A stretch of 64,000 nucleotides of DNA, from the NCBI GenBank assembly GCA_963920765.1, contig OY987250.1:10160409-10224408 (forward strand), written 5' to 3'. The position numbers and the translations under genes are program-made. A model generated the notes under the pieces. That model worked only from the letters and a program-made list of their open reading frames with translations, ran no database searches and had not been told where the DNA came from. This document shows, piece by piece, positions 36,001-47,679 of this stretch (its first letter is position 1; every line of letters starts with the position of its first letter). The stretch is from Ulota crispa (Eukaryota > Streptophyta > Bryopsida > Orthotrichales > Orthotrichaceae).

Positions 36001-38049
36001 TCATCCGCTAGTGGATCTAAAATAGGTAACAAAAACCAACTCCAACTATTTGAAACAAATTTCATCTGTGACAGAGAATCATACTACTACACTACATCTC
36101 CCTTGACTCCACCCTTTTTCATAATTGTTTTGCAATTGCAGTGCAGTTGTTTTGGACATGGAGTTGTATACTAGTCAATTAGATTTGACCCCTTTTTCTA
36201 CTAGTGGGAGAAGAAGAAACATTGAATATCAAAATGTCAACCATTGAGCATTTTTTGTGTTGTCTGTTGCACAAAGCATAATTCCATGTTTTTGAATAAC
36301 AAAACATGCCATATACAAGTTAGAAATAAAGTGATCTACATCAAGCATTTGACAAAGAGTTTCAAGTTAGATCAATGAAATAAAAAATGACAACACCACA
36401 TTTTTCAACAACAACAAATCCAAGGCAATGTCAATCATAATTGAATCAAAACACACAAGCAAAGATGATGCATCATATCCAAACAAAAAAATTGGAAGAA
36501 GCTATGTAGCAAAGCTAAAACCACATTACAACATTATGAATGATTCCTATACAAGTAGCAAGTCAGTTTCATGTTAACTTCAAAATTGAACAAATCCAAA
36601 AACAACAAGCAATACTACACTTCAAACTTCTTTGTCATTTTAAAGTTTTATAATTCCAAGCACAGAAGATGACCTCTTAAAGCCCTATACACAATTGGGG
36701 CTGCATGTTTGATTTCTAAAAATTTCCTTTTTCTAGACGGGTGTTCATCTACTTGTCAAAATTTGTCAACCTTGCTTTTGTTTTTATGAATACAAAATGT
36801 GAAAATATCACACTAGGGCTAATGTAGAAGCACCCAAATGTGACACTTTTGTTAAATCAATTCACTGGAAGTGTGCATCAAGATTCTCACATTGTAGGAG
36901 GGTTAGGAAACCAACAAAGACTGCAAAAAATTTGTTTTTGGGATTTTTTGAGATTGTATGAATAAAATACAAATTGTTGGAGGCAAGTCTCTAGACCCAC
37001 CTATTGTGGACACTAGTCCCTCATTGAACTGCTTGTATTGAAATGCAAATGCAACACAAAAAGGACAGTTTGGGACCTAACACCATGTTTTTGAATCTTC
37101 TCACAATTTGGGTTATCAAAAAAATTGAGTGAATTAGTTGAGTTTATTTTTTGCCTTCCATGATGCACCATGTCTATATGATCACTTCTACAAAAAATTC
37201 AGGTGAAAAACAACCTTTTTTTGTAGTAAAAAGTGTTTTTCAGTGGGCAAAAGACAATTTTTGTCTCCTTCAACTGGCGTTTAACCCCTGAAGGACCAAA
37301 GAGCCCAATATGGCCAAAGGAGGTGCTTGGAGGTGTGAAACTATAAAAGAGGCATTTTTAGTTCAAATTTTGGTCTGCCATTCAAGTCCAAATGGAGTTG
37401 CTAGTTCAAGAAAAAATTTTGGTTGGCTTGTTTATCCTTAATGCGCCTCCTTTGCTCTAAATTCTACATGGAATATGGAAAATATTCTCTTTTTTCAACA
37501 ATTAGGAGAAGAATGTCTTTGGGCAAACAAAGGGAGCACTTTAGAGAGCGGATGGGATGGGTGCTCTCATGTCTCGTATTGTATAAGGGAGAAGTTTGGA
37601 GATGTGTCACTTTTTTTTTCTTGATTTGGGGAAGGTTTGTATAACTCTAAAGTAAGGAACTAGTGAAATCTAGCTACTTTGAGTGACCATATTTTTTGGA
37701 GTATTTTTCCATTTGTAGAGTTTTTTTTCCATCAAGTATAGCAAGACACAATCTCATGGGATCAACCATTAGGTAAATCTTTTTTTGGAGAAAATATTAT
37801 AGGAAAGTCCAAAATCCATATTTTGAATTGTTGCCCAAATTGGAAAACATGAGATTCTCAACGGTGGGGATTTTGCAGATTTACTTAGATTTGAAATCAA
37901 ATTGGGTTGAAACATTTGATTTATAGTTGGGTATAAAATGACCGGTTTGGATTATGTGATTACTCGTTCAACTTTGCAAAAACTAGAGGAATGTGTTGAA
38001 GGTTTCATGTTGGAGTTACGTTGAATTTTCTTAGCAAGATGCTTAGGGG
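36001..38049. other. Non-coding stretch with possible further TTAA elements
   Basis: No gene seen. The block at about 37060-37260 is related to 39390-39640 (inverted) and 63690-63900. TTAACCCCTGAAGGACC at 37281 and AGGGGTTAA ending at 38053 could bound another TTAA element of about 0.77 kb, but only CCCCT is shared by the two ends. Confidence 0.4.
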
Positions 38050-38053
38050 TTAA

Positions 38054-38975
38054 CCCTAAATCCCTGAGTGTCCCCTCGGGGGACAAATGAGATTTTCAGG
38101 CAGGCACTTACAACCTCAATTTTTGTCTTGATATTTTGAAACTTTTTCCAGAAGATAGGAAAACACATTAGCTTTTGGGAAATATAATTTTTATTCCAAT
38201 CCATGCCCAAAAGCAAAAGTTATGCCTAGATAAGCAAAAATTTATGGTGATCAAGCAGCAAAAAAAATTACAAAAATTAATTTTTATTTTTATTATTTTT
38301 TCTTCTCAAATGCTATAGTTTTGTATACATCTGAAGCTTTGATTCATTTCATTTGGACTAGTTATGAGAAAATTAAGGATAATCTTGTTTTTTGGGCAAT
38401 TCAAGCATCTTCTTGAAAAAATAACTTATAAACTTCATTTTTGAATGCAAGTTTAACATTTTTTCAAAAAACGTTGTTGAAGAGGGTAAAGTTTGCTTTT
38501 TAGAACAATTTTGTCATTGGAATTATTGCATTTCAATTCCATTGCAGGGTTATTAACAATTTAAGTTTTTGTTCAATCTCAGACTTTCATCCACCTAATG
38601 ATTTTTTTAAGAATGAAAATTAGGAATTTTTGGTTTTCATTTTTTTCAAAGATTCTTAACTCAATTTTCCACCATAAAAAAATAAACCTCAAAACTTTGC
38701 AATGCAAAAAAATTAAGTTAAAAAAGCTCAAAGTTAAATAATCTAATCATGCAAGGTGCAAAAAAGCTTGTTTTTTACAATTCCATTGCAAACATCTTGC
38801 GATCAATGTGGTCAAAATTTATGGATTTTTGTGTGCACATTCTTATACAAGTCTAGTACAAGATCCTATGGCTAGATATACAAAAAGACCCATTTTCAAA
38901 CTTTTTTACTCTTCGCAACAGAGATCGCAGTTTTGGGTGTCTTTTGACAAAATAAAGGCCCCAGGGATTTAGGGG
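38054..38975. mobile_element. TTAA-flanked MITE, copy 2
   Basis: TTAA (38050) then CCCTAAATCCCTG; right end CAGGGATTTAGGGG then TTAA (38976). The ends are near-perfect inverted repeats with intact target duplication. 922 bp, non-coding. Confidence 0.8.
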
Positions 38976-39377
38976 TTAACCTTTTAAGGACCGTGGTTGA
39001 TTTGGGAGGTGGGCAATCCTTTGTATGGCCATTTGGGGGAAATTTTCAAACTTTTGAATACAAATGTCTACAACAGATCTGACCGTACAAATGGAAGTAT
39101 CTTGCAAAGTTTAGTGTTATGCATCATGAATTATGCTCACTCTTTAGTTGTTATGACCATCTTTTTACATTTACAGGTCTATTTTCAGCCGGTACTCTTT
39201 TAGTTTTTTCAACCCTCTAGCCACATGCCACCTTGGATTGGCCTGGTTATTGTCCTAAACTCTTCACTTTCCAATTCCCCAAATCTGTCCCCTTTGCCAA
39301 ATCATCAAATTCCTTGACATCTCTCTATAAACTGAAAAGAGTCAAAATTGACCACAAACAGTTCGACCGGTCCTTAA

Positions 39378-39735
39378 CCCCTAAATGTCGGCACGGATGA
39401 AAAATGTCCGTTGCCTCCGAAAAAAAACTCTGTATTCCAAAAAAAGACCAATTTTGATCTGGTTTTTTTAGAAGTGATCATAAAAGCGTAGTGCATCATG
39501 GAAGGCAAAAATTTGCCTCTTGAGATACATTCATTTTATTTTGTAACCCAAATCGTGATACATGGTGCTAGCTCTTGAGCTGCCCTTCTTGCAATTTTCA
39601 TGAGGACACCATGCACTGTTGACTTTTCCAATTTTTTAAAGCAATACTACTACTGATGCACATGTACAAAACACTGTAGAATGCTACAGGCAGGGCAAGC
39701 CACGCCACGGTGATCCATCCGTCCTTTAACCCGGG
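39378..39735. mobile_element. TTAA-type element, divergent copy
   Basis: TTAA (39374) then CCCCTAAATGTC; the right end CCCGGG is followed by TTAA (39736). The interior matches, in inverse order, the block at 37060-37260 and the one at 63582-64000. The terminal inverted repeat is weak, so the right boundary is provisional. Confidence 0.45.
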
Positions 39736-40142
39736 TTAATTTTCATTCTCGGAGAAGATGTGACGTAACCCTACGTGACTCATCAGAAAATCATGAAGAA
39801 TGTGCCTCTCCTCAGTCCTCAATCCTCAATTCCTCATCGAGCGTCACTCACCCTCCTCGTGGAGCTGGTGTTATCACAATCGCCTCTTCACCGGGGTTTT
39901 ACGTTGCGAATTCCCTCCTCGTCAGGCATTCGTCACTTAACACAACTCTCGATATTGCCTCCCTTCAAATTTTCTCCCAAACCCGAATACAATCACTCGC
40001 AATTTCCCGGATTCAAAGGCAATGCACGACGAGATTGCACGCTCACGCTCGCCTCGCAACGCCGGTATCCATCTCCTCTGCGCAACATGAGCGTACACCC
40101 ATGTAGATTAACTCTCCGTCCACACAACGTGGCGTCGAGCTG

Positions 40143-40359
40143 TCGCCGCACATTCAATTCACCTTAGCCTTGCCTCGAAGCCTGAATTATTCTTCCTGAG
40201 CGTGCCGCTTTGGATTTGAACCCGGTTGGTCTTACCGAGGGTTTAGGGTTTTAGCTCGCCGCACATTCAATTCACCTCAGCCTTGCCTCGAAGCCTGAAT
40301 TATTCTTCTTGAGTGTACCGCTTTGTATTTGAACATGGTCGAGGGTTTAGGGTTTTAGC
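40143..40359 (+). promoter_or_regulatory. Duplicated ADC leader with telo-boxes and uORFs
   Basis: Two direct copies (40143-40255 and 40256-40359) share TCGCCGCACATTCAATTCAC at their start and GAGGGTTTAGGGTTTTAGC at their end. The latter is a reverse-strand telo-box (AAACCCTAAA), common in promoters of plant growth genes. Copy 2 alone has a point change creating ATG at 40335, giving a 7-codon uORF (MVEGLGF, stop 40356). Another ATG at 40371 opens out of frame across the main start. They act only if transcription begins upstream, which cannot be seen here. Confidence 0.6.
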
Positions 40360-40380
40360 TCATCCGCTGCATGCACTGCC

Positions 40381-43300
40381 ATGGCGTTGCTGCGAGGATT
40401 CGGCATCGAATTCAGAGCAGGGATATCGCCATTGGAATTGCAGATAAACCATGGATTCAGGACCCACGTGGTGCAATTGGGAGAACGCCCTTGTACGAGA
40501 ACTGAGTGGGTGAATGCGAAGCCATTGCGGCGTCGGAGGAGGGCGATTGCAAGGGTGCGGAGCATCGGGAGTCAAGGCGGTGGTGGTGGTGGTGGTGAGG
40601 AATGGACAGTGCAGGAGAGTGATTCCTTGTACCGCTTGCACGCTTGGGGTGCTCCTTATTTCGCCATCAACTCCGCCGGGCATCTTTGCGTTCGGCCTTC
40701 GGGATGCACGGAAGGTAAGTTAGCTGGCAGTCTGTGCACATACTTTTATAGTGTTTTGGTTTTTGTACTAAACGTTCTACACTGATTCATACGATAAACA
40801 CCACCTTAAATCTTTACTGGAGCATATTTGCTCATATCAGAATGTTCCGGTTTTAGAGAAGGATTTTAACGAATGCATTCTTTGGATATCGTATGCAGAA
40901 GTTATGAGGTTTAGGGTTTATTGAATAGAGCCCGTGCACATGCTTTTCTAGTGATTTGGTTTCTGAACTAAACGTCCAACACTGATTCATACGATAAACA
41001 CCACCTATAAGTCTTGCAGCTAGGTCTTTCTACTTTAAAAGTTTTGGGGTTGGGCAATCAATTTGCTCAGGTGTAGAGTATCAATGGGGATGATGCAGGT
41101 AGGGACGAGGTGGATGTGATTGAAGTCATCAGTTCATTGATTGCCCAGCAATTGCAACTGCCCGTTATTCTTCGCTTCCCGGATATGCTACAACATCGCA
41201 TGCGTGAGCTCCAAGGCTGCTTTTCCTCTGCCGTTGCCAGATTCGGCTACCAGGTTTGTCTTATCCGCTTTGCTCTTGTTATTTATTTTATTTTTTGCCT
41301 TGATTATGAGTTTTTTTAGTGTGATTTAGGAGCTCTTCAGAGCACGTTGATGGTATGGTTGCATGTGTAAAGCTCGCCCTTTTGTGAATCAAGAATAACC
41401 TAATAGGACATCAGATTACAGTGTTAAGGTAATATCAAGTTTCTGTTGACTGAATGTCGACTTCAATAGTTACCGAATCTGATATCTAGTTAATGCTAAT
41501 GATTCTAATATCACGTTTACATTTATTCAGCTTCATTTGCACAGCATTAATACAATCTAAACATGAGGACTACACGAATCTAATGCTTATGGATGTACCT
41601 TTGTCAACTTTATGAATAGGACAGTGTTTTATTTAACAGGAGGAAGTGTACTGTTTTTAGACGAGATCATGTTCTAAAAGTATTATTTGGTGATAATCTT
41701 CAGAACTTGGTGTAGTAGGAGATCTGATCAACGGTTTTGGGAGAGGGGGTGGCAGCGCCATTTCGAAGGGGTGTTTCCAATCAAATGCAATCCAGAGTGC
41801 CATCTACTGGACCGGTTTGTGGAATTCGGGTTTGGCCTGGAAGTGGGATCCAAACCAGAGCTGCTGATCGCGTTGTCCAAGCTGAGTAGTAGAGATGGAG
41901 CGCTGCTCATCTGCAATGGATACAAGGCATGCTGCTCACTTGCTGCACCTGTTGTTGTGTCAATTCTGTGAAAGCTTCCTTGTAGAATCGTCTTGCCTTG
42001 TTGTCTAGACGCATGTTACATTGTTGAAACATGTACCGATTGTGCGTACTGAGATTTTGTATATCTGGCAGGATTCAATGTACGTGGAGAATGTGGTTCT
42101 TGCCACAAGACTGGGTATTCGAGCTGTACTTGTACTGGAGCAGGTGCGTGACTTTCTTAAAGACTTTCAGACACCACGATATTTTTCTTGATGGGATTGG
42201 CATGGTGAGACTACGTATCACTTTTTTGGTGAAAAGTATCTTTTTGGTTGAGCAGATAGAGGAGCTGGAGGAGGTGGTTACTTGCAGCATGCGCTTAGGT
42301 ATTCGTCCTATCATAGGAGTACGAGCTAAGCTCAGCACTAAGCATAATGGGCATTGGGGGGCAACTTCTGGTGACAAGGCCAAATTCGGACTTACTGTCC
42401 CAGAAATAGTTTCAGTTGTATACCGGCTAAGGCAGGTGAGTAGCACGTAAATTGCGTTGTTATTATTATGTCCAGCGTTTTTTTGCTTCCTGGTATTTAA
42501 ATGCTACATAGTGTCTTCTAGCTCTTCGGTTGCTAATATATACCAGTCTCGTGGTGATTTCGAAGTTCTTCTAACGTACTTTTGGACTGTGACACAATAT
42601 TTACTTAAGATGCTGATCGTGATCTTTGTTTGTTGATACAGGAAGGCATGCTGGATTGCCTTGAGCTTTTACATTTTCACGTAGGTTCTCAGATCTCTTC
42701 CATTCAAGCCATTAAAGAGGCTATGCGTGAAGCAAGCCACACCTACTGCGAGCTAGCTCGAATGGGCGCGCCCATGGTATCGACTTTACTGGTGCACAAA
42801 AATCCGACTTTTGAGCGAAAATCATGTTTTTATTGCAGCAAATTCTACCAAGCTTTGATCGAAAATATTTTCTTTGCAGGGCTATATTGACGTGGGGGGA
42901 GGATTGGGTATCGACTACGATGGTTCCAAGGGACAGTCGAGTGCGTCTGTGAATTATACTATGCAGGTAATTTCTCTCTTACCAAGTACCTGCCTGACCA
43001 ATTTCTGTTTATACCATTTTTGAGTTTCATTTTCACAATCTCTATGCATAGTTTTTCAAAGTTTTAATAGACCAGTTTCTGATGTCAAGTGCAGAGTTAC
43101 GCAAATGACGTTGTTGCCGCACTTATGGATGCTTGCGTGCTGAAAGGTGTCGCTGAGCCTGTGATCATTTCAGAGAGCGGTCGTGCTTTAGCCTCCCATT
43201 CTTCAGTACTGGTCTTTGATGTAACCCATGCTCCTCATCACACAATGAAACCTGGACGTGTGGACGATGCTGCAGAGGTTGAATCTGTTCTTTTAAGAAC

Positions 43301-45499
43301 TGTCCAAACTAGTACGCCTCAAGCTCAAGATGCTGGAGAGTACTTACTGTCCACGTTCTATCAGGTTCGAGATTTTTGAATGCTCTTTTCATCGTCAAAG
43401 ACAGATTATATTGTGGAAAGTGTTGGTAAAAGCGGAGTTTGATGGCAGTTTTTTAATGCTTTTTTGCAGGTGTATGCAACACTAGAGTTAAGCAACGCAC
43501 AAGAGGCTTTCAATGACGCAAAACAGCTGAGGCAGGAAGCAGGTAGTTTGTTCAAACTGGGCTGCCTGAGTTTGGAGCAGCGTGCTCAAGCAGATGTTTT
43601 ATATGAGAAGGTGTGTCAGCAGGTGATTCAGTTTGGACCTCACCTTCCCAAGGAGTTCAAGCTGTCCTTTCCAAGCATCTACACTTGCAATGTGTCTGTT
43701 TTCCGGTCTGCGCCGGATTCATGGGCTATCAGTCAGATATTTCCTGTGATGCCTTTGCACCGTTTGAACGAGAAGCCCACTGTGGAGGCCATCCTTGCGG
43801 ACTTAACCTGTGACAGTGACGGCAAGATCGACCGATTTCTGGGTCCTTCAGGCGAGGTTAGCAAAGTGCTGGCGTTGCATACTCTACAGAAGGCAGAGCC
43901 TTATTTCCTGGGATTGTTCCTTGGGGGTGTATACCAGGTATGTTGTATAGAATATGTCACAATATCTATCTTTCTCAAACACAAAACATGAAGAAAAGAA
44001 AAAAACTCCACGTACAACGAACTCTCCCTTGAAAGTTCAGCATAGTGGAATTTTTGGACTGCAAAATAAGTTTTACGTAGTTGGTGCAAGGTATTTGAAA
44101 AAATAGTTAGTGATTTTATACATCGTCTGTACTTGTGATATATGAGTAGAGTAACTACACCTACTGTTGATTCTTACCTAAAAGCTACTCCTCTAGATTC
44201 TTGCCTGAATTTTTACATCTCGTGAACATGAAAGCATACGGGCGTACCCCTTAAATCAACACTCTGAAAATTCGTAGTTTTCTCATAGGGAATTGATATG
44301 CGTACCACACCTTCTTGACTATCCCACCACACCCCGGGGTAAATTTTAGATTTCTACCACCAAAAAGCTGAATTTGAGAATTTGGAATTCAGATTTGGAC
44401 TTGGAGACAGTAATTTTGTCTAGAATCACAAAAAAATTCTAATTGAACAACACCCAATGAAAAAGCTTATCTTTTTTACAAACAAAAGTAAAAGTAATAC
44501 TTTTCCCCAGAGCTAAGCTTTTTCATTGGGTGTTGTTCAATTAGAATTTTTTTGTGATTCTAGACAAAACTACTGTCTCTAAGTCCAAATCTGAATTCCA
44601 AATTCTCACGTTCAGCTTTTTGATGGTAGAAATCTAAAATTTACCCCGAGGTGTGGTGGGATAGTCAAAGTGTGGTACGCATATCAATTCCCTTTCTCAT
44701 ATAGGGCTCAAAAAATATGCAAAGATGCATCTCTTTTGACGCTCAACAAATATTAGCATAGTCTGTCTTGTTTTGTCATTTTTTGAGTGTAGTTACTCAA
44801 CAGAAGCCCTTGGTTTTTTTGAACACTCATTATCTGCAGGAATGGAGTTCTCTCATATATAGGGCTCAAAAAATATGCAAGATGCATCTCTTTCAACGCT
44901 CAACAAATATTAGCATAACCTGTCTTGTTTATTGTCGTTTTTTGAGTGTAGTTACTCAACAGAAGTCCTTGGTTTTTTTAAACACTCCATATTTGCTAGA
45001 ATGGGGTTTTTCTCATATAGGGCTCAAAAAATATGCAAAGATGTATCTCTTTCAACGCTCAACAAATGTTAGCATAGTTTGTTTTGTTTGGACGTTTTTT
45101 GAGTGTAGTTACTCAATAGAAATCCTTAGTTTTTTTTTAAACTCCTTATTTGTGCAGGAGATGTTGGGAAGTGCGCACAATCTGTTTGGTGGTGTACACA
45201 TTGTGCACCTGCGAGCATCCGGAGACGGTGGCTTTGGTGTAGACCATGTCCTGCCTGGCCAGACTGCAGGGCAGGTGCTGAGTGGCACGTATCATTGTCG
45301 AACGGAGTTGCTGAGGGAGCTGGTTACGCAGGTCACGTCCGCCGTGGACGCCGGGAAATTGTCACAAAAAGAAGCCAATCAGTTGCGTGACAATTACCAA
45401 CGTTGCTTGGATTCTTATACTTACTTCAGCATGCCATTAGATTGCTCACATGAGAAAAATCCGAGTCAGACTCTGCGTTTGTACACGTCACTGCTTTGA
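40381..45499 (+). CDS. ADC: Arginine decarboxylase (ten exons)
   Basis: Converts arginine to agmatine and CO2 with pyridoxal phosphate, the plant route to putrescine. Exons: 40381-40714, 41099-41253, 41756-41926, 42072-42143, 42256-42435, 42642-42776, 42880-42966, 43095-43364, 43470-43937, 45158-45499. They join in phase to 737 residues, near the family's usual 700-720. A basic, Arg-rich head with a seven-Gly run (plastid targeting possible) precedes LYRLHAWGAPYFAINSAG. The PLP lysine is in VFPIKCNPE (about K173); the phosphate-binding loop is DVGGGLGIDY; SESGRALASHSSV and catalytic LTCDSDGKID (Cys about 582) are intact; FLGLFLGGVYQ and SAHNLFGG lie at the C-terminal side. The start is GCCATGG, a strong context. 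Intron 3 starts with GC. Intron 1 holds a 200-bp duplication. Intron 9 (1220 bp) holds a hairpin transposon and a triplicated 3' segment. All active-site motifs are kept, so it is probably functional. Confidence 0.96.
44288..44692. mobile_element. Long-hairpin MITE with 9-bp target duplication in ADC intron 9
   Basis: 405 bp, almost entirely a palindrome: the arms (44288-44470 and 44515-44692, about 180 bases) pair with few mismatches around a 44-base loop. The termini GGGAATTGATATGCGTACC are exact inverts. The perfect direct duplication TTTCTCATA flanks it at 44279-44287 and 44693-44701. Nine-base duplications with long terminal inverted repeats are typical of Mutator-like elements. Transcription through the intron would make a long double-stranded hairpin. 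Confidence 0.88.
44695..45157. repeat. Tandem triplication at the 3' end of ADC intron 9
   Basis: Three units of about 147-160 bp start TCTCATATAGGGCTCAAAAA at 44695, 44851 and 45011. Each ends in an acceptor-like segment: CTGCAGGAATGG (about 44839), TTGCTAGAATGG (about 44994) and the real acceptor TGTGCAG before 45158. A frame open across the units is in phase with exon 10. Confidence 0.88.
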
Positions 45500-47679
45500 G
45501 GGCAAGTGGGTAGATACACAACGGGAATATTTGAAATGGTTATCCTTTCTTATTCATTTGTTTCAATTCTACTACGCTTTTGATATCTAGCATAAATCTC
45601 TTGCACTTGTCTCTTTATGTTTGTGACGGCTCTTGAGAGACTTGGGCTAGGACTCATGTGTACACATTGTTACCAGCTTGTTGTGTTAATGAAGATTGCC
45701 ATACACAACTCATTAAGAAGCGAACTTCGACATCAAACATAAAAAGAAAAATCTGATCTAGGGTGCATCACAAATATACTCTCAATGGTTAGATATAAAA
45801 TGGAGGTACTCCAAGAAGGCAAGCTAGCTCTCATTTTGTTCACAAGAGAATCCAAGAGTGTAAGGCTTAAAAGAAATAGAATTTACAACAAAAACTATAA
45901 TTATAAACAAGAACAAACCTCTCTCTTAAACCCTCACAAGCCTTGACTTGGCATGCCATGGCATGCCATGCATGCCAAGTCTACGAAAGAATTTCTATTG
46001 TCAACAAAACCCTAACTGGACTAAAAAGGAGATGCCATCTCAAGTGACATTTGCCAATGGCTTCAAATCCTTTTAACTCAACTACAACACATATCATCCA
46101 TGCAAACAAATTACATTCATGTAAGATGAACTGCATCTAATTTGACATAGCGCACGATGTCACGCCATGTGACAACCCAAGACTCAATACTCTCCTCATA
46201 TACAAGTGAACATTTTGGAATACAAATGTGTTTTGCTGCTGACATGAGATCGGAATTGTTGAAATGGATTGTCGTAGGTATACATTTTTTAATCCTAGAA
46301 TGTCCAAGTGACTCACTTTAAGTCCTTTCATCCTCACAAATGTTCATGTGCTATTGCTTCTTATGATGTCATAGTTTTTATCCATTTAATTCTTCGAAGA
46401 TTCTTGTGCTACTTTGCGAACAGTTGTATGGTGCAAGTTCTTATATTTTCTTTCATTGCAAGTATTTTAGAGCTAACCATGCAAGTATGTTTCATCTCAG
46501 TAATAATCTTCCTTAGTTTATAAATATGGCAAAAATGAACAAAACCTCTTACCGAAGCTTTATATCTAAATAAAAAAATCGGGTATTTTCCCTTCGTGAT
46601 TTTTCTCTGTCCACGTGACCGAGACTGCGTCTTGATTCAATCCCAGCCATGGACACACTCTCACAGCTCGCAACTCTTTTCTATAAACAAAGGTGCGGGA
46701 TTTAACGAGTAAAGTTTCTACCGATGGGTTTTGCGACATGTTTCCTTCATCAACAAAAGGAATTCTGAAAACCTTAATATTAAGTTCAAACTTTTAGCAT
46801 ACGTAGCAGCATTTTTAGCCTCTACAGCTAATTATGCAACTCGATTTGGGGGATCACATTTGGCAATCTGTGTTAAGTTCTGCTTCCCTTATGTCACAAA
46901 ATAGGGAATTCCTCAATAGCATTGGAGAAATAGAATTCGAGTATACAACTGGGTTTGCAAAGTGGCAACTAATCTAGGGAGATATACTCATTTTGTTTCT
47001 AAAACAACTTCGAAAGTTTCATTAACTCACTATTAACGTCAACATCTAAATCTTTTATTCCATGTCTCCCATGTTTGAATTGGTTGAAATTTTGAGTTTA
47101 GAGGGCTCCATTTCGTCAAGATGGGCGGAGTGTACTCCATAGAAAAACTAATAGGAAGGTGCCCACTCAGGGTTTGAAAATTTGAACCCTTGATTACCAA
47201 GAGCTATTCGCATCAATAACACCTTATGCCTCAGCGAAGGGATCAGAGGAAGGTCATGTTTACAGGCAGAACAAATTTTGAAACGAACAAAATTTGAAAC
47301 GCTTCTGGTGGCAAAATTTCAATTCAAACCGTCACAAGTTCCTGGTTTGTACACAATTCTCAATGCTTTCTTAAGTAAGAACTTACGGCAACAAATACAG
47401 TCACTTTGAACAAGATCCAACCAAATGAAAATACAAGCACAGAATCACCCGCACTAAATACTACTCACTCAAGTCAAGACTTCAGTCTCTTTACTTGTGG
47501 TGCAACAGGAGAACAATACAATCATGTGACTAGAGAATGTTCCTAACCACTAAAAATCAAAATTTTCATCAAATGAAAAAATAGGAAAGTTGCAAATGTT
47601 TTCATGATAATTAAAACAGGGGTTGAACTAACTACCCGATTGTAATAACCTACAGATTTACAAGAATCTATCGAAATGT
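45500..47679. other. Intergenic region between tail-to-tail genes
   Basis: No gene supported. It contains an imperfect palindrome at 45944-45981 (outer arms GACTTGGCATGC/GCATGCCAAGTC). It also holds a G-box-like CCACGTGA near 46611 with a TATA-like CTATAAAC near 46680 but no convincing downstream coding sequence. Confidence 0.5.

Noticed and set aside
40205-40225. B-box-like sequence (reverse of GGATTTGAACCCGG) suggesting a tRNA gene
   Set aside because: No A-box or cloverleaf is present at the right distance. It sits in the duplicated ADC leader and its second copy is degenerate.
44768-45499. A 243-codon open frame as a separate gene
   Set aside because: Its second part is exactly ADC exon 10 and the first part is the tandem intron repeat, so it is not an independent gene.
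46600-46700. G-box, TATA-like sequence and ATG at 46648 as the start of a new gene
   Set aside because: Only about 15 codons are open before a possible donor, and no downstream exon is found before the opposite-strand phosphatase gene.
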